Assembly: GCF_002847825.1 (NCBI RefSeq)
Contig: NZ_PKIZ01000027.1
Coordinates: 1-17,167 of the forward strand
Origin: Kytococcus schroeteri
Lineage (GTDB): Bacteria > Actinomycetota > Actinomycetes > Actinomycetales > Dermatophilaceae
Direction of reading: 5' to 3'
Length of the DNA: 17,167 bases
Shown: positions 1 to 8,320 of the stretch, in pieces
How the letters are laid out: each line of letters opens with the position of its first letter
How positions within the stretch are numbered: the first letter of the stretch is position 1
The notes under the pieces: generated by a model
The model's input: the letters and a program-made list of their open reading frames with translations, nothing else
Databases searched by the model: none
Told to the model about the DNA's origin: nothing
Position numbers and translations under genes: made by a program

Positions 1-485
1 AAATTCAATACTGGCAGAGTCAGAATGAGTCGCTGGACTCAAACTTCATCGCCAAAGAAATCAACCAAACACACCCACGAACGACCAACCACAAAGGCCA
101 GCCACGCCATGGATGCGCAAGGGATACAACAAAATAATTTGGCATCGATTCATGACACACTGTTGAGTTCTCAAGGACCAAACACTCCCCAACACCCACC
201 GCACACACAGCACGATCTCGTTCAGGGGCGATCCACAACCCTACACCATCCCAGACCCGCTCACCAACCCGCCCCGCAAAGGACAGACCAGATCACCAGA
301 CCTGAGAAGAAGAGGTTGCCGCCACCCAGACCCCGGACCCACACTCTCCAGTCTCCCGGAGCGGGCCACCCGGCTGGGCAACGAGGAGGAACAATACACA
401 CACTCCACGCCAGACGCAAAACGGCCACACCGAGCGGACCGCACTCCCTGTGGACCGCGGCGGGACACGAGGGGGCGGAGACGCC
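1..485. other. Gene-poor stretch, no supported gene
   Basis: I see no convincing gene here. The open frames present have no ribosome binding site, and their translations are low-complexity and rich in Pro, Arg and His, as expected of shadow frames. The only short minus-strand frame (20-238) would need a TTG start. The first 240 bases are clearly less GC-rich than the sel/fdh half of the window, consistent with accessory or decayed DNA lying beyond the 3' end of the duplicated urocanase fragment. Confidence 0.5.
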
Positions 486-520
486 GACGGGCCACCCGGG
501 AGGCTCCCGGGTGGCCCGTC
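486..520 (-). terminator. Strong hairpin downstream of hutU fragment
   Basis: A perfect 16-bp inverted repeat (486-501 with 505-520) encloses a 3-nt loop. It lies 33 nt past the stop codon of the truncated urocanase fragment. There is no clear U-tract on either side, which is common for actinobacterial terminators. It most likely ended transcription of the ancestral urocanase gene. It is unrelated in sequence to the hairpin that follows the intact hutU. Confidence 0.6.
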
Positions 521-552
521 GTGCTGGGTTCAGCTCACCCCTGGCGCAGCCG

Positions 553-1077
553 TCAGTCCTCGGCGACCGTGTCGCTGTACTTCGCCGCGGTGGCGCGCGC
601 CGCGTCCATCATCGGGACACGGGCGCCACGCTCCTCGGCCACCTCGATGGCGCGCTCGTAGCCCGCGTCGACGTGGCGGAACACACCCATGGCCGGGTCG
701 TTCGTCAGCAGCGCCTCGAGCTTGGCCGCGGCCAGCTCGGTGCCGTCGGCCAGACCCACCTGACCGGCGTGGATGGAACGACCGATGCCGACGCCACCGC
801 CGTGGTGGATGGACGTCCACGACGCACCCGAGGACACCGAGGTCATGGCGTTCAGCAGCGGCCAGTCGGCCACCGCGTCCGTGCCGTCCTTCATCGACTC
901 GGTCTCCCGGTACGGGGAGGCCACCGAACCCGAGTCCAGGTGGTCGCGACCGATGACGATCGGCGCCGACACCTTGCCCTCACGCACCAGCTGGTTGAAC
1001 AGCATGCCGGCCTTGTGGCGCTCGCCGTAGCCCAGCCAGCAGATGCGCGCCGGCAGCCCCTCGAACTCCACGAACTC
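553..1077 (-). pseudogene. Truncated 3' duplicate of urocanase gene
   Basis: This encodes the last 174 residues of a urocanase, equivalent to residues 397-570 of the intact HutU in this window, with no indels and about 14 amino-acid differences counted by eye. Eight-tenths of the fragment is almost unchanged; differences concentrate in the last 16 residues. It keeps the Cys-containing segment [11 protein letters not shown] and the [11 protein letters not shown] and HHGGGVG motifs, but it lacks the whole N-terminal region with the glycine-rich NAD-binding segment, so it cannot be an active enzyme. Similarity to hutU stops abruptly at 1077 (equivalent to 5147). The open frame continues upstream to 1308, but that extra part is not urocanase and overlaps the 1143-1466 gene in another frame. 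It is a non-functional relic of duplication, insertion or recombination at hutU. Confidence 0.88.
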
Positions 1078-1142
1078 CTGCAAAGAGACCGTTATGAAAC
1101 CGTTGCCTTCAAGGCCTTGACACAGCCCCGTTACCAGAGAGA

Positions 1143-1466
1143 TCAGTCTGCACAAGATGTATAGATGAGGGTAGAACGGCTTCTTGCTACCGCTTCCTGC
1201 CACTCCTTGTCCGACTCGGGGACGTTCAAACCATAAGTGTCCAACCTGGGGCCGATCCGACCATAACCCACGCAGTCCAAACCCCACTCTTGGTCTGCCC
1301 CGAGCCATTCGACCATTACGTGATCGGGTCCAGCACCCAGCAGGACCCGCCCCGGATGGCCATAGAGGATGCGTACCAACCCATAGAGAACTGGTTCAAC
1401 TGTGTCTTCGCGACAGAGGACCGGCAGTCCCTCACGCACTTGGTCCACTGTCAAAGTCCGAGGCAT
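1143..1466 (-). CDS. Small cytosolic protein, possible immunity partner
   Basis: This encodes 107 residues with no signal peptide or membrane segment; it is acidic overall with several Trp. I do not recognise the family. The start is well supported: GGAGGG lies about 6 nt before the ATG. It begins 30 bp downstream of the broken secreted-protein gene on the same strand, so the two probably formed one operon. A small cytosolic acidic protein encoded directly after a secreted protein is the usual arrangement of a toxin and its immunity protein, but that role is inference from layout only. The gene looks intact although its neighbours are damaged. Its stop lies 66 bp from the truncated urocanase fragment. 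Confidence 0.6.
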   Translation of the reverse strand: MPRTLTVDQVREGLPVLCREDTVEPVLYGLVRILYGHPGRVLLGAGPDHVMVEWLGADQEWGLDCVGYGRIGPRLDTYGLNVPESDKEWQEAVARSRSTLIYTSCAD

Positions 1467-1496
1467 ATCTTCCCTCCGCCACTCATGCCAGACAGG

Positions 1497-2291
1497 TCAG
1501 ATGTTCGCAGCACGCTTTACCCAATCAGGGCAACGGATGTACCCCGTGCAATACGATGTGACGATCCCAAAGGACTTCCCGTCACGGAGCGTGCGCCCAT
1601 CATGGATAGTCACAAGGACAGTTCTTGCGGTCACCTTGCAGGTGCGAAAGATCCATCGGCCACTGCATGTAACGTAATTCACTGGGGCTAGACATTCGCG
1701 CTTTTCGTCCTTCTTGATGGTTGACGTGTACATCCTGGTAGACGCATAAGCGGCAGTCTTGGTCACGTTGTGCTTGCGGTACATCTTGATATGCCCAAAG
1801 CCTCGCTCCTTAGTGAAAGCCGTGGCCGGCTCGTAATAGCCTTTGCGCAGATGCACCCCCCGACCCTCCCTGTCCTTCCAGTGGGACACCGTATTATAGC
1901 GGCCATCTGGCGCCGGGAGAGCGAGCGACTCTAGTTCCCTTGCACCTTGGGTGAGATCATTTGCATCGACCTCAGAGGCGGAATCTAGGGCAGCAACACT
2001 GGATTCAAGGGACACGGGGACTTCACTGCCAACTCCCCCGAGTTCCTTTCCCATCACGGCAAACTATACAACCTCTCCCTGTGCGGCGAGGGAAGCGATA
2101 TCATCCCCAGTAAGTGATTCATCCGCGGACTGCTCATTTTCCTCGACACCTTCAATCTCCGCCTGATAGGCTTGATCGGCAGCGACAGTGGGCGAGGTCG
2201 CCCCAGATCCCTCATCGGCCGAAGCGAATGTTGAGCCCGTGATGAGTACGGCGCCGGCAAGACTTTCTGCAATTGAGTTCACGATATTCAT
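1497..2291 (-). pseudogene. Secreted protein gene broken by amber codon
   Basis: One reading frame runs from ATG at 2291 to TGA at 1497-1499 and is interrupted by a single in-frame TAG at 2064-2066. The first part (75 codons) starts with a signal-peptide-like segment: a hydrophobic stretch followed by an A-S-A cleavage motif and an acidic, Ser-rich linker. After TAG and two sense codons the frame continues for 186 residues, with a C-terminal domain rich in Lys, Arg, Tyr and Cys (four Cys in the last 65 residues or so). Joined, it would be about 264 residues, a plausible secreted protein with an acidic N-terminal segment and a basic C-terminal domain. No Shine-Dalgarno sequence precedes the internal GTG/ATG at 2057/2054, so reinitiation is unlikely, although not excluded. 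I do not recognise the C-terminal domain. Lower GC than the sel/fdh genes suggests transfer. Confidence 0.6.
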
Positions 2292-2297
2292 GTAGGG

Positions 2298-2326
2298 AAG
2301 TTAGCACACCGCCGCGCCCCTGTCGA
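2298..2326 (-). promoter_or_regulatory. Promoter of leaderless secreted-protein gene
   Basis: On the minus strand, TCGACA (2326-2321, one mismatch to TTGACA) is followed by a 17-nt spacer and TAACTT (2303-2298). Six nucleotides then lead to the ATG at 2291. This places the -10 box at -12 to -7 from the A of ATG, the geometry of actinobacterial leaderless genes. No Shine-Dalgarno is present, and an in-frame TAA just upstream rules out an earlier start. Confidence 0.6.
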
Positions 2327-2416
2327 ACGCGCTGCGGAAGAAGCATATTGGCGGACTCCAGCCGATCACCTCGCCCGGGTTCCGCCCATTCTGGATTGGG
2401 TGTCACACCACCACTG

Positions 2417-2440
2417 CTACACCCTCAGATCGGAAGAGCC
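2417..2440. repeat. Solo ISL3-type terminal inverted repeat
   Basis: Read on the minus strand this begins GGCTCTTC and ends GAGGGTGTAG. It matches 19 of 24 bases of the repeat at 2653-2676, with the outer ends of the two repeats facing each other. It should be the end of a second ISL3-family element that lay to the left. No transposase remnant is recognisable there, so the element has been lost. Confidence 0.6.
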
Positions 2441-2652
2441 ATCAACCCCGGGCGATAGGATCAACAGTGATGTGCCACCGGCCCCGTCTCGTTCAAGGTA
2501 GGTGCAATAACTGCGACCATACTGAACTACTTCAGTGGGACAAGGGTGCTCTGGGCATCGATTGACCCCTATTCGCCTCATGGGCACTTGTTCCAGAGTG
2601 CGCCTCGCAAGTAAAATATTTTGAGGTCTTGTTTAAATCCGCATGGGTTCCA
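2441..2652. other. Spacer between two IS ends, no gene seen
   Basis: About 210 bp lie between two outward-facing ISL3-type ends. I see no gene here. The transposase frame reads through its terminal repeat into this DNA and stops at 2578. The part around 2610-2635 is AT-rich (AAAATATTTTGAGG), unlike the rest of the window. Confidence 0.5.
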
Positions 2653-2676
2653 GGCTCTTCGCAAACGAGGGTGTAG
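2653..2676. repeat. ISL3-type terminal inverted repeat
   Basis: The 24-bp sequence begins GGCTCTTCGC and ends GAGGGTGTAG, the GGCTCTTC terminus typical of ISL3-family elements. It overlaps the last transposase codons (Leu-His-Pro-Arg-Leu-Arg-Arg-Ala). A partner in opposite orientation is found at 2417-2440 but not at the far side of this transposase. Confidence 0.65.
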
Positions 2677-3865
2677 TCGGGGCCTGAATCCGCCAGCTTC
2701 GAGGAGTGCTCGGGCGATGTAGTGGGTGAGGTTGCCGAACCCGAGGGCCAGCCCGCGAAGATGCTCAAGTCGTCCATTCACGGCCTCGGTAGGTCCGTTG
2801 CTGGTGCGGGGTCGCTCGAAGTAGGCCAGGACATCACAGACGCGTCTGGCCAGGGTGCGGCCGAGCTTGCGCAGCTCGACCAGCGGTCGGGGCACCCCGT
2901 CGGCGGGGGCATCGATCACCGAGCTCATCTCGACGCGGCCGGCGACCCGGTTGGGGTCTCGGTAGGCGGAGATCATGCGCTGGTAGATGACCCAGGTGCA
3001 CTTGATCTGGACGTGCCGGTCCCCGGTGAACAGCTTGTCGAGGCGCTCGTCCTGGCGGTCGGCGAGCAGGTCGGCGCCGGTGTGCAGGGTCCGGCGCGCC
3101 GAGTAGAGCGGGTCGTCCTTGCGGCCGCGGTGCCCGTGCACCTCCTGCTGAATGCGGCGGCACTCATCCAGGGCGTCGCCAGCCAACCGGATGACGTGGA
3201 ACGGGTCCATGACAGTGACCGCGTCCGACAGTTCCTCGGTGGTGGCGGTCTTGAACCCGGCGAACCCGTCCATGGCGACGACCTCGATCCCGTCGCACCA
3301 GGCCTGGTCCCGCTGCGCGAGCCAGTCTTTGGACGCCTTCTTGCTGCGGCCCTCGACCACGTCCAGCAGGCGGGAGGGCCCCGTACCGTCCCGGACCGGG
3401 GTGAGGTCGATGATGACGGTGACGTACGTGTCGCCCTTCCTGGTGTGCCGCCACACGTGCTCGTCGACCCCGAACACCTTCACCCCCTCGAACCGGGCCG
3501 GGTCACCGATCAGGACGCGCCGGCCCTCGGCCAGGACGGCGTCGTTGGCGGTGTCCCACACCACCGCCAACGCCTCGGCGACCCGAGCGATGGTCAGGTG
3601 CTGCACGACCAGCGCGAGCAACGCCCAGCGCAGCCCACCGCGGGAGATCTTCGCCCGCGGCTCGGCAGCGGCGGTGGTGTCCTGACGCCATACGTGGCCG
3701 CACTCGGTGCACCGGTACCGGCGCACGGTGAGCAGCAGCGTGGTCGGGCGCCATCCACACGGCTCGTGCGCCAGTTACCTGGTCACGGTGTCCCGCGCAA
3801 CGCCCTGGCAGCCGCAACGTCGGCGCCAGTCGCCCGGCTCGACGACTCGGCAGGCGAGCACCGAA
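2653..3865 (-). mobile_element. Truncated ISL3-family insertion sequence
   Basis: The transposase-proximal end is intact: the terminal repeat at 2653-2676 starts GGCTCTTC. The other end is missing. Recognisable transposase coding stops near 3860-3870, where the sequence switches abruptly to the unrelated plus-strand gene at 3872-4513. No second inverted repeat or target duplication is visible at the broken side. The element is therefore an immobile remnant. Confidence 0.75.
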
Positions 3866-3871
3866 CCGCAC

Positions 3872-4513
3872 TTTTTCCTGCAGGACAAGTACATGGGAAA
3901 CGGGCTGGTGTACCGCAACGGCCACCTCGAGACCACCGACCGACGGACCCTCAAGGGCGACCTCACCAACGCCAACGGACTGCACGAACTCGGCATCCCG
4001 CTGGACATCATCGGCACCGTCGTCCACGACTCCTTCAAGGACACCATCGAGGCCGTGGGAGCAACCGGCGTCCGCTTCCACGAGCTCCCCCCACCCTCGG
4101 ACAAGATGCAGGCCCTCAAACCCGGAGCATGGTGGGCACTGGAGATCACCGGAACCTCACCGACCTACTCCGAGACCTTCCATGACGAACACGTGAGGAC
4201 CGTGAAACTCCCTGCCGTGTGGACCCTCGAGTCCTACTGCACCGACCCCACCCCCGACGGCCGGGACGGCAGCGACTTCTACCACCCCGGCGACACGATC
4301 AACATGATCGTCACCCAACGCGTCGCCGACGCCCTCACCGCGGCCGACATCACGGTCCGCCTCGAAGAAGTCGGCCGCCACCCCCACCCCGTCTGGGACA
4401 CCGAGGAGTGCGACAACCAGGCCGAGGCATGGCGACAGCGCATGGGCGTCGACTTCGCCGACTGGCCCGACCCCGGCTGCTGCCCCGACCTCCTGCGCCC
4501 CACCACCACCTGA
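3872..4513 (+). pseudogene. 5'-truncated Imm11/DUF1629-like immunity gene
   Basis: A plus-strand frame with good actinobacterial codon use ends at TGA 4511-4513. Coding that looks genuine begins about 3872 (FFLQDKYMGNGL…), where the ISL3 transposase remnant ends, so the true start has probably been lost. The first internal ATG (3893) has no Shine-Dalgarno. The segment VHDSFKDTIEAVGATGVRFHEL recalls the C-terminal motif of Imm11-type proteins (…SEEIKDAL..TGATG..F), and a similar pattern recurs at IVTQRVADALTAADITVRLEEV, as if two related half-domains were present. Imm11 proteins are cytosolic immunity factors of polymorphic toxin systems. The assignment rests on motif recall only, and the gene could belong to another family. 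It has no signal or membrane segment. It faces the hutU 3' end convergently. Confidence 0.42.
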
Positions 4514-4546
4514 TCGAGCCACCCGCACCGGCGGAACCCCCGAGAC

Positions 4547-4591
4547 GCGCATCGGTCCGCATCTCGCCAGTCGAGATACGGACCGATGCGC
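4547..4591. repeat. Imperfect palindrome between convergent genes
   Basis: A 20-bp stem (4547-4566 with 4572-4591, one mismatch) encloses a 5-nt loop. It lies between the 3' ends of the plus-strand gene and hutU, so it can act as a bidirectional terminator. Its left arm (GCGCATCGGTCCGCATCTCG) matches the site at 10147-10168 in the selA-selC spacer at 19 of 22 positions when extended by two bases. It therefore seems to belong to the same family of small palindromic repeats. Confidence 0.7.
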
Positions 4592-4622
4592 ATGCGGGCA
4601 CGCAGGCCCGGGACAGTCCGGA

Positions 4623-6335
4623 TCAGTCCTCGGCCACCGGGTCCTCGAACGCCCGGGCCTTGCGGCGGGCGGCGTCCATCATCGGCACGCGCACGCCCCG
4701 CTCGTCGGCCACCTCGATGGCCCGCTCGTACCCCGCGTCCACGTGGCGCAACACACCCATGCCCGGGTCGTTCGTCAGCAGCGCCTCGAGCTTGGCCGCG
4801 GCCAGCTCGGTGCCGTCGGCCAGACCCACCTGCCCCGCATGGATCGACCGCCCGATGCCCACCCCACCACCATGGTGGATCGACGTCCACGACGCACCCG
4901 AGCTCGCGGAGGTCAGCGCGTTGAGCAGCGGCCAGTCGGCCACCGCGTCCGTGCCGTCCTTCATCGCCTCGGTCTCCCGGTACGGGCTGGCCACCGAGCC
5001 CGAGTCCAGGTGATCCCGGCCGATGACGATCGGCGCCGACACCTTGCCCTCACGCACCAGCTGGTTGAACAGCATCCCCGCCTTGTGGCGCTCGCCGTAG
5101 CCCAGCCAGCAGATGCGCGCCGGCAGCCCCTCGAACTCCACGAACTCGTCGGCGGCGTCCAGCCACTTGTGGAGCTTCTCGTCCTCGGGGAAGAGCTCCT
5201 TGAGGGCCTGGTCGGTCACCTTGATGTCCTCCGGGTCGCCCGAGAGCGCCACCCAGCGGAACGGGCCGAGCCCCTCGCAGAACAGCGGGCGGATGTAGGC
5301 CGGCACGAAGCCGGGGAACTCGAACGCCCGGTCGTACCCGGCCTTGCGCGCCTCGTCGCGGATGGAGTTGCCGTAGTCGAACACCTCGGCGCCCGCGTCC
5401 TGGAACTCCACCATCGCCTTGACGTGGGCGGCCATGGCGGACTGGGCCTTCTTGGTGAAGCCCTCCGGGTCCTTCTCCGCCTCGGCGTGCCAGTTCTCCA
5501 TCGTGAACTCGACCGGCAGGTAGCTCAGCGGGTCGTGGGCGGAGGTCTGGTCGGTGACGACGTCGATCTGCAGGTCGCCGGCCTTGTGGCGCTCGAGCAG
5601 GGCCGGGAACACCTCGGCCGCGTTGCCGACGATGCCGATGGACAGGCCGCGCTTCTCCTCCTTGGCCTTGTTGGCCCGGGCGATGGCGTCGTCCAGGTCG
5701 TCGGCGATCTCGTGCAGGTAGCGCTTGCCCACGCGGCGCTCCAGGCGGGTACGGTCCACGTCCACGATGAGGCACACGCCGTCGTTGAGGGTGACGGCCA
5801 GCGGCTGCGCGCCACCCATGCCACCGCATCCACCGGTGAGGGTGATGGTACCGGCGAGGGTGCCACCGAAGCGCTTGGTGGCCACCGCGGCGAAGGTCTC
5901 GTAGGTGCCCTGGAGGATGCCCTGGGTGGCGATGTAGATCCACGAGCCGGCCGTCATCTGGCCGTACATCATGAGGCCCTCGGCCTCGAGCTTGCGGAAG
6001 TGCTCCCAGGTGGCCCAGTCGCCCACGAGGTTGGAGTTGGCGATGAGCACGCGGGGGGCCCACACGTTGGTGCGGATGACGCCGACCGGCTTGCCGGACT
6101 GCACGAGGAGGGTCTCGTCGTCCTCGAGCTCCTTGAGGCTGGCCACGATGGCGTCGAAGGCCTCCCAGGAGCGGGCCGCGCGGCCGGTGCCGCCGTAGAC
6201 CACGAGGTCGTCCGGGCGCTCGGCGACCTCCGGGTCGAGGTTGTTCATGAGCATGCGCAGCGGGGCCTCGGTCTGCCAGCTCTTGCAGGTCAGCTCGGTG
6301 CCGCGCGGGGCGCGGACGGGGCGGGCGCCTTCCAT
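4623..6335 (-). CDS. hutU: Urocanate hydratase (urocanase)
   Basis: This is a 570-residue cytosolic enzyme that hydrates urocanate to imidazolonepropionate, the second step of histidine degradation, using tightly bound NAD. Evidence includes the glycine-rich [11 protein letters not shown] segment, [13 protein letters not shown] with Cys409 (the position of the conserved Cys near 410 in the Pseudomonas enzyme), [11 protein letters not shown], and [11 protein letters not shown]. Length fits the family (about 560). The start at ATG 6335 is chosen because AAGGAG lies 6 nt upstream and the protein then begins [15 protein letters not shown]; the frame is open further to 6413 but without support. 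No other hut gene is in the window, so the gene stands alone between selB and the accessory region. Its last 525 bp are duplicated at 553-1077, so the 3' end may be a recombinant replacement. Confidence 0.97.
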   Translation of the reverse strand: MEGARPVRAPRGTELTCKSWQTEAPLRMLMNNLDPEVAERPDDLVVYGGTGRAARSWEAFDAIVASLKELEDDETLLVQSGKPVGVIRTNVWAPRVLIANSNLVGDWATWEHFRKLEAEGLMMYGQMTAGSWIYIATQGILQGTYETFAAVATKRFGGTLAGTITLTGGCGGMGGAQPLAVTLNDGVCLIVDVDRTRLERRVGKRYLHEIADDLDDAIARANKAKEEKRGLSIGIVGNAAEVFPALLERHKAGDLQIDVVTDQTSAHDPLSYLPVEFTMENWHAEAEKDPEGFTKKAQSAMAAHVKAMVEFQDAGAEVFDYGNSIRDEARKAGYDRAFEFPGFVPAYIRPLFCEGLGPFRWVALSGDPEDIKVTDQALKELFPEDEKLHKWLDAADEFVEFEGLPARICWLGYGERHKAGMLFNQLVREGKVSAPIVIGRDHLDSGSVASPYRETEAMKDGTDAVADWPLLNALTSASSGASWTSIHHGGGVGIGRSIHAGQVGLADGTELAAAKLEALLTNDPGMGVLRHVDAGYERAIEVADERGVRVPMMDAARRKARAFEDPVAED

Positions 6336-6341
6336 GGGTGT

Positions 6342-6347
6342 CTCCTT
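6342..6347 (-). promoter_or_regulatory. Shine-Dalgarno of hutU
   Basis: AAGGAG on the minus strand lies 6 nt before ATG 6335. This decides the hutU start against the longer open frame that reaches 6413. Confidence 0.75.
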
Positions 6348-6458
6348 CGACTCGGTCGGCCGGGCGAGGCCCGGTGGCCGGTGGTGGGTGCACCCCGGCG
6401 CTGGTGCGGCCATTCCACCAGCCGTCGCGCCGGGGCGGCAGGTGGGGGCGGGGCGAGG

Positions 6459-6476
6459 TGTCCCAGATGTGGGACA
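6459..6476. repeat. Operator-like inverted repeat TGTCCCA-N4-TGGGACA
   Basis: A perfect 7-bp inverted repeat with a 4-bp centre lies 124 bp upstream of the hutU start and 48 bp past the selB stop. The symmetry and distance fit a regulator binding site for hutU. It differs from the classical HutC operator. A short terminator for selB is the alternative, although there is no U-tract. Confidence 0.4.
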
Positions 6477-6523
6477 GGCAGCGGGTGGGACGAGGGGCGT
6501 CGGGAGGCGACTAGCGCGGCCCG

Positions 6524-8320
6524 TCAGCGGACGACCTCGCGCTGCTGGCCGTCCACCCGGCGGGTCCAGCCTCGGCCGTCGAGGTGCTCCAGCAGCGGGA
6601 CCGCCACCCGCCGCGTGGTGCCGAGCGCCTGCCGGGCCACACTGAGGGTGAACGGCTGCGGGAGGGCGGCGAGCTCCCGCATCGCGCGGGCGGGGGCGTC
6701 CGGGAGGAGGACGACCTCCCCCGGCAGGCGCAGCAGGCGGCCAGCGCGTGCGGCGGCCGCGAGCTCCCGGGCGCCGAGACCGAGGTCGTCGAGCTCGCGG
6801 GCCTCGGGCGCGGCGAAGGGGTCCTCGCGCAGCCAGGCCTCCACCTGGGTGACGGCCGCCTCGGCCGGGCCCAGGCCGGCGGCAGCGGGGTCGTGGACGC
6901 GGCCGTCGTCGACCGCGAGGCCGACCTGGCGCGCCAGCTCGGGCACCAGGGTGGCGTGCTGGGCCGGCAGGCCGATGGCGTGGGCGGCCTCGGCGAGCGG
7001 CACGCCGGCGCTCAGCGGCTGGGTGCGGTGGTGGGCGGCCACCGCATCGGACAGGGCGGTGCGCCAGGCGGACCAGGCGGCGGGGTCGACCACCACGTCG
7101 CCGTGACGGACCTCGGTGGGGGTGGCGACGTCCTCGGACGCGGGGGCGAGGCCGAGGCGCTCCAGCAGGGCGACGTCCTGCACCCGGCGGTCGGCCAGGC
7201 GGAGGCGGCGCAGCGCGGCCGGGTCTCCCCCGGCGGCCTCCAGCGCGGCGGCCCGGGCGGCGGCCGCGCCCCGGCGGCGCAGCGGGAGCGGGTCCACCTC
7301 GCGGACGGTGGCCGACCAGACGCGCCGGCTGCCCGGGTCACGGAGGATGGCGCGGTCGCCCACCCGCCACGGCAGGGGCGCCGCGAGGGTGAGGCGTACG
7401 TGGTGCCCGCCGAGTGGCCGCACGTGCGCCTCGACGTCGGCCGAGCCCACGTGGAGCGTGGCCTGCTGCGGCGGGGCGCCCGTGTCATCGACCGGGGCCA
7501 GCGCGAGGTCGACCACGGCGGAGCTCTCCCACGCGCCGGGGGTGAGGAGCACGGCGCCGCGCCCCACGGCATCGACCGCGGTGCGGCGGAGGTTGACCGC
7601 CACCCGCGAGACCGGGCCCACCTGCTCGAGCGGCGCGTCCTGGCTCTGGAGGCCGCGGACGGCCACGCGGGTGGGGGCGCCGTGGGCGTCGAGGAGGTCG
7701 AGCTCGTCGCCGACGGCCAGCGTGCCCGCGCCGAGGGTGCCGGTGACCACGGTGCCACTGCCGCCGACCGTGAACGCGCGGTCCGCCCAGAGGCGCACGG
7801 GCGCTGCCGGATCCGGCTCGGGGGTGCGGGCGGCGAGGGCGTCCAGCGCCGCGCGGAGCTCGTCCATGCCCTGGCCGGTGGGAGCCGCCACGCACACGTG
7901 CGGGACCGCGAGCCCCGCCGCCTCCAGGTGCGCGCGGGCGGTGACGAGGGTCTCGGCGGGTTCGGCGAGGTCGCAGCGGGTGACCACGAGGAGCAGGTCG
8001 CGGACGCCGAGGGCGCGGACGGCCGCCAGGTGCTCGGTGGACTGCGCCTGCCATCCCTGGTCGGCCGCCACCACGAAGACCACCGCGGGCGCCGGGCCGA
8101 GCCCGCTGAGCATGGTGCCGATGAAGCGACGGTGGCCGGGGACGTCGACGAAGGCCACCTCGGTGCCGGACGGGAGCGTGGTCCACGCGAAGCCCAGCTC
8201 GATGGTGAGGCCGCGCGCCTTCTCCTGGGCGAGGCGGTCGGGGTCGCGCCCGGTGAGGGCCCGCACGAGGGTGGACTTGCCGTGGTCCACATGGCCGGCG
8301 GTGGCCAGGACGCGCCTCAT
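6524..8320 (-). CDS. selB: Selenocysteine-specific elongation factor SelB
   Basis: This 598-residue GTPase carries selenocysteyl-tRNA to the ribosome at UGA codons marked by a SECIS hairpin. Its N-terminal EF-Tu-like domain shows GHVDHGKS (residues 9-16, P-loop), a switch region [18 protein letters not shown], and VTRCDLAE in place of the usual NKxD/TKxD. The C-terminal half is helical and Arg/Ala-rich, as expected of the winged-helix repeats that bind SECIS RNA. Length is close to the E. coli protein (614). The start ATG at 8320 overlaps the selA stop by 4 nt (ATGA), so translation is coupled and the longer open frame upstream is a shadow. Within the window its evident client is fdhA. Confidence 0.97.
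   Translation of the reverse strand: MRRVLATAGHVDHGKSTLVRALTGRDPDRLAQEKARGLTIELGFAWTTLPSGTEVAFVDVPGHRRFIGTMLSGLGPAPAVVFVVAADQGWQAQSTEHLAAVRALGVRDLLLVVTRCDLAEPAETLVTARAHLEAAGLAVPHVCVAAPTGQGMDELRAALDALAARTPEPDPAAPVRLWADRAFTVGGSGTVVTGTLGAGTLAVGDELDLLDAHGAPTRVAVRGLQSQDAPLEQVGPVSRVAVNLRRTAVDAVGRGAVLLTPGAWESSAVVDLALAPVDDTGAPPQQATLHVGSADVEAHVRPLGGHHVRLTLAAPLPWRVGDRAILRDPGSRRVWSATVREVDPLPLRRRGAAAARAAALEAAGGDPAALRRLRLADRRVQDVALLERLGLAPASEDVATPTEVRHGDVVVDPAAWSAWRTALSDAVAAHHRTQPLSAGVPLAEAAHAIGLPAQHATLVPELARQVGLAVDDGRVHDPAAAGLGPAEAAVTQVEAWLREDPFAAPEARELDDLGLGARELAAAARAGRLLRLPGEVVLLPDAPARAMRELAALPQPFTLSVARQALGTTRRVAVPLLEHLDGRGWTRRVDGQQREVVR

Larger units (their letters stand above)
2578..3865 (-). pseudogene. 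ISL3-family transposase, truncated with ochre codon
   Basis: Most of an ISL3-type (DDE) transposase is readable. It has an N-terminal zinc-finger pair region (CRRCGCQG-like, then YRCTECGHVW), the helix-turn-helix region, GVDEHVWR and VAMDGF in the catalytic core, VMDPFHV, and the C-terminal TSNGPTEAVNGRLEHLRG. Damage is clear. A TAA at 3775-3777 interrupts the frame between the two Cys pairs (…DTVTR, stop, LAHEPCGWRP…), and the extreme N-terminus is missing beyond about 3865. A GTG at 3726 could in principle start a 382-residue product, but it would lack half the zinc finger. At the C-terminus the frame runs through the terminal repeat for about 25 foreign residues. It is not expected to transpose. 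Confidence 0.85.

Noticed and set aside
20..238. 72-residue minus-strand ORF
   Set aside because: It needs a TTG start without a Shine-Dalgarno and resembles no known protein.
553..1308. 251-residue fusion protein with a urocanase C-terminus
   Set aside because: The part beyond 1077 is unrelated, low-complexity, and overlaps the better-supported 1143-1466 gene. Similarity to hutU ends abruptly at 1077.
2722..4185. Long plus-strand ORF opposite the transposase
   Set aside because: It is a shadow of the ISL3 transposase; no domain is recognisable and the composition is typical of an antisense frame.
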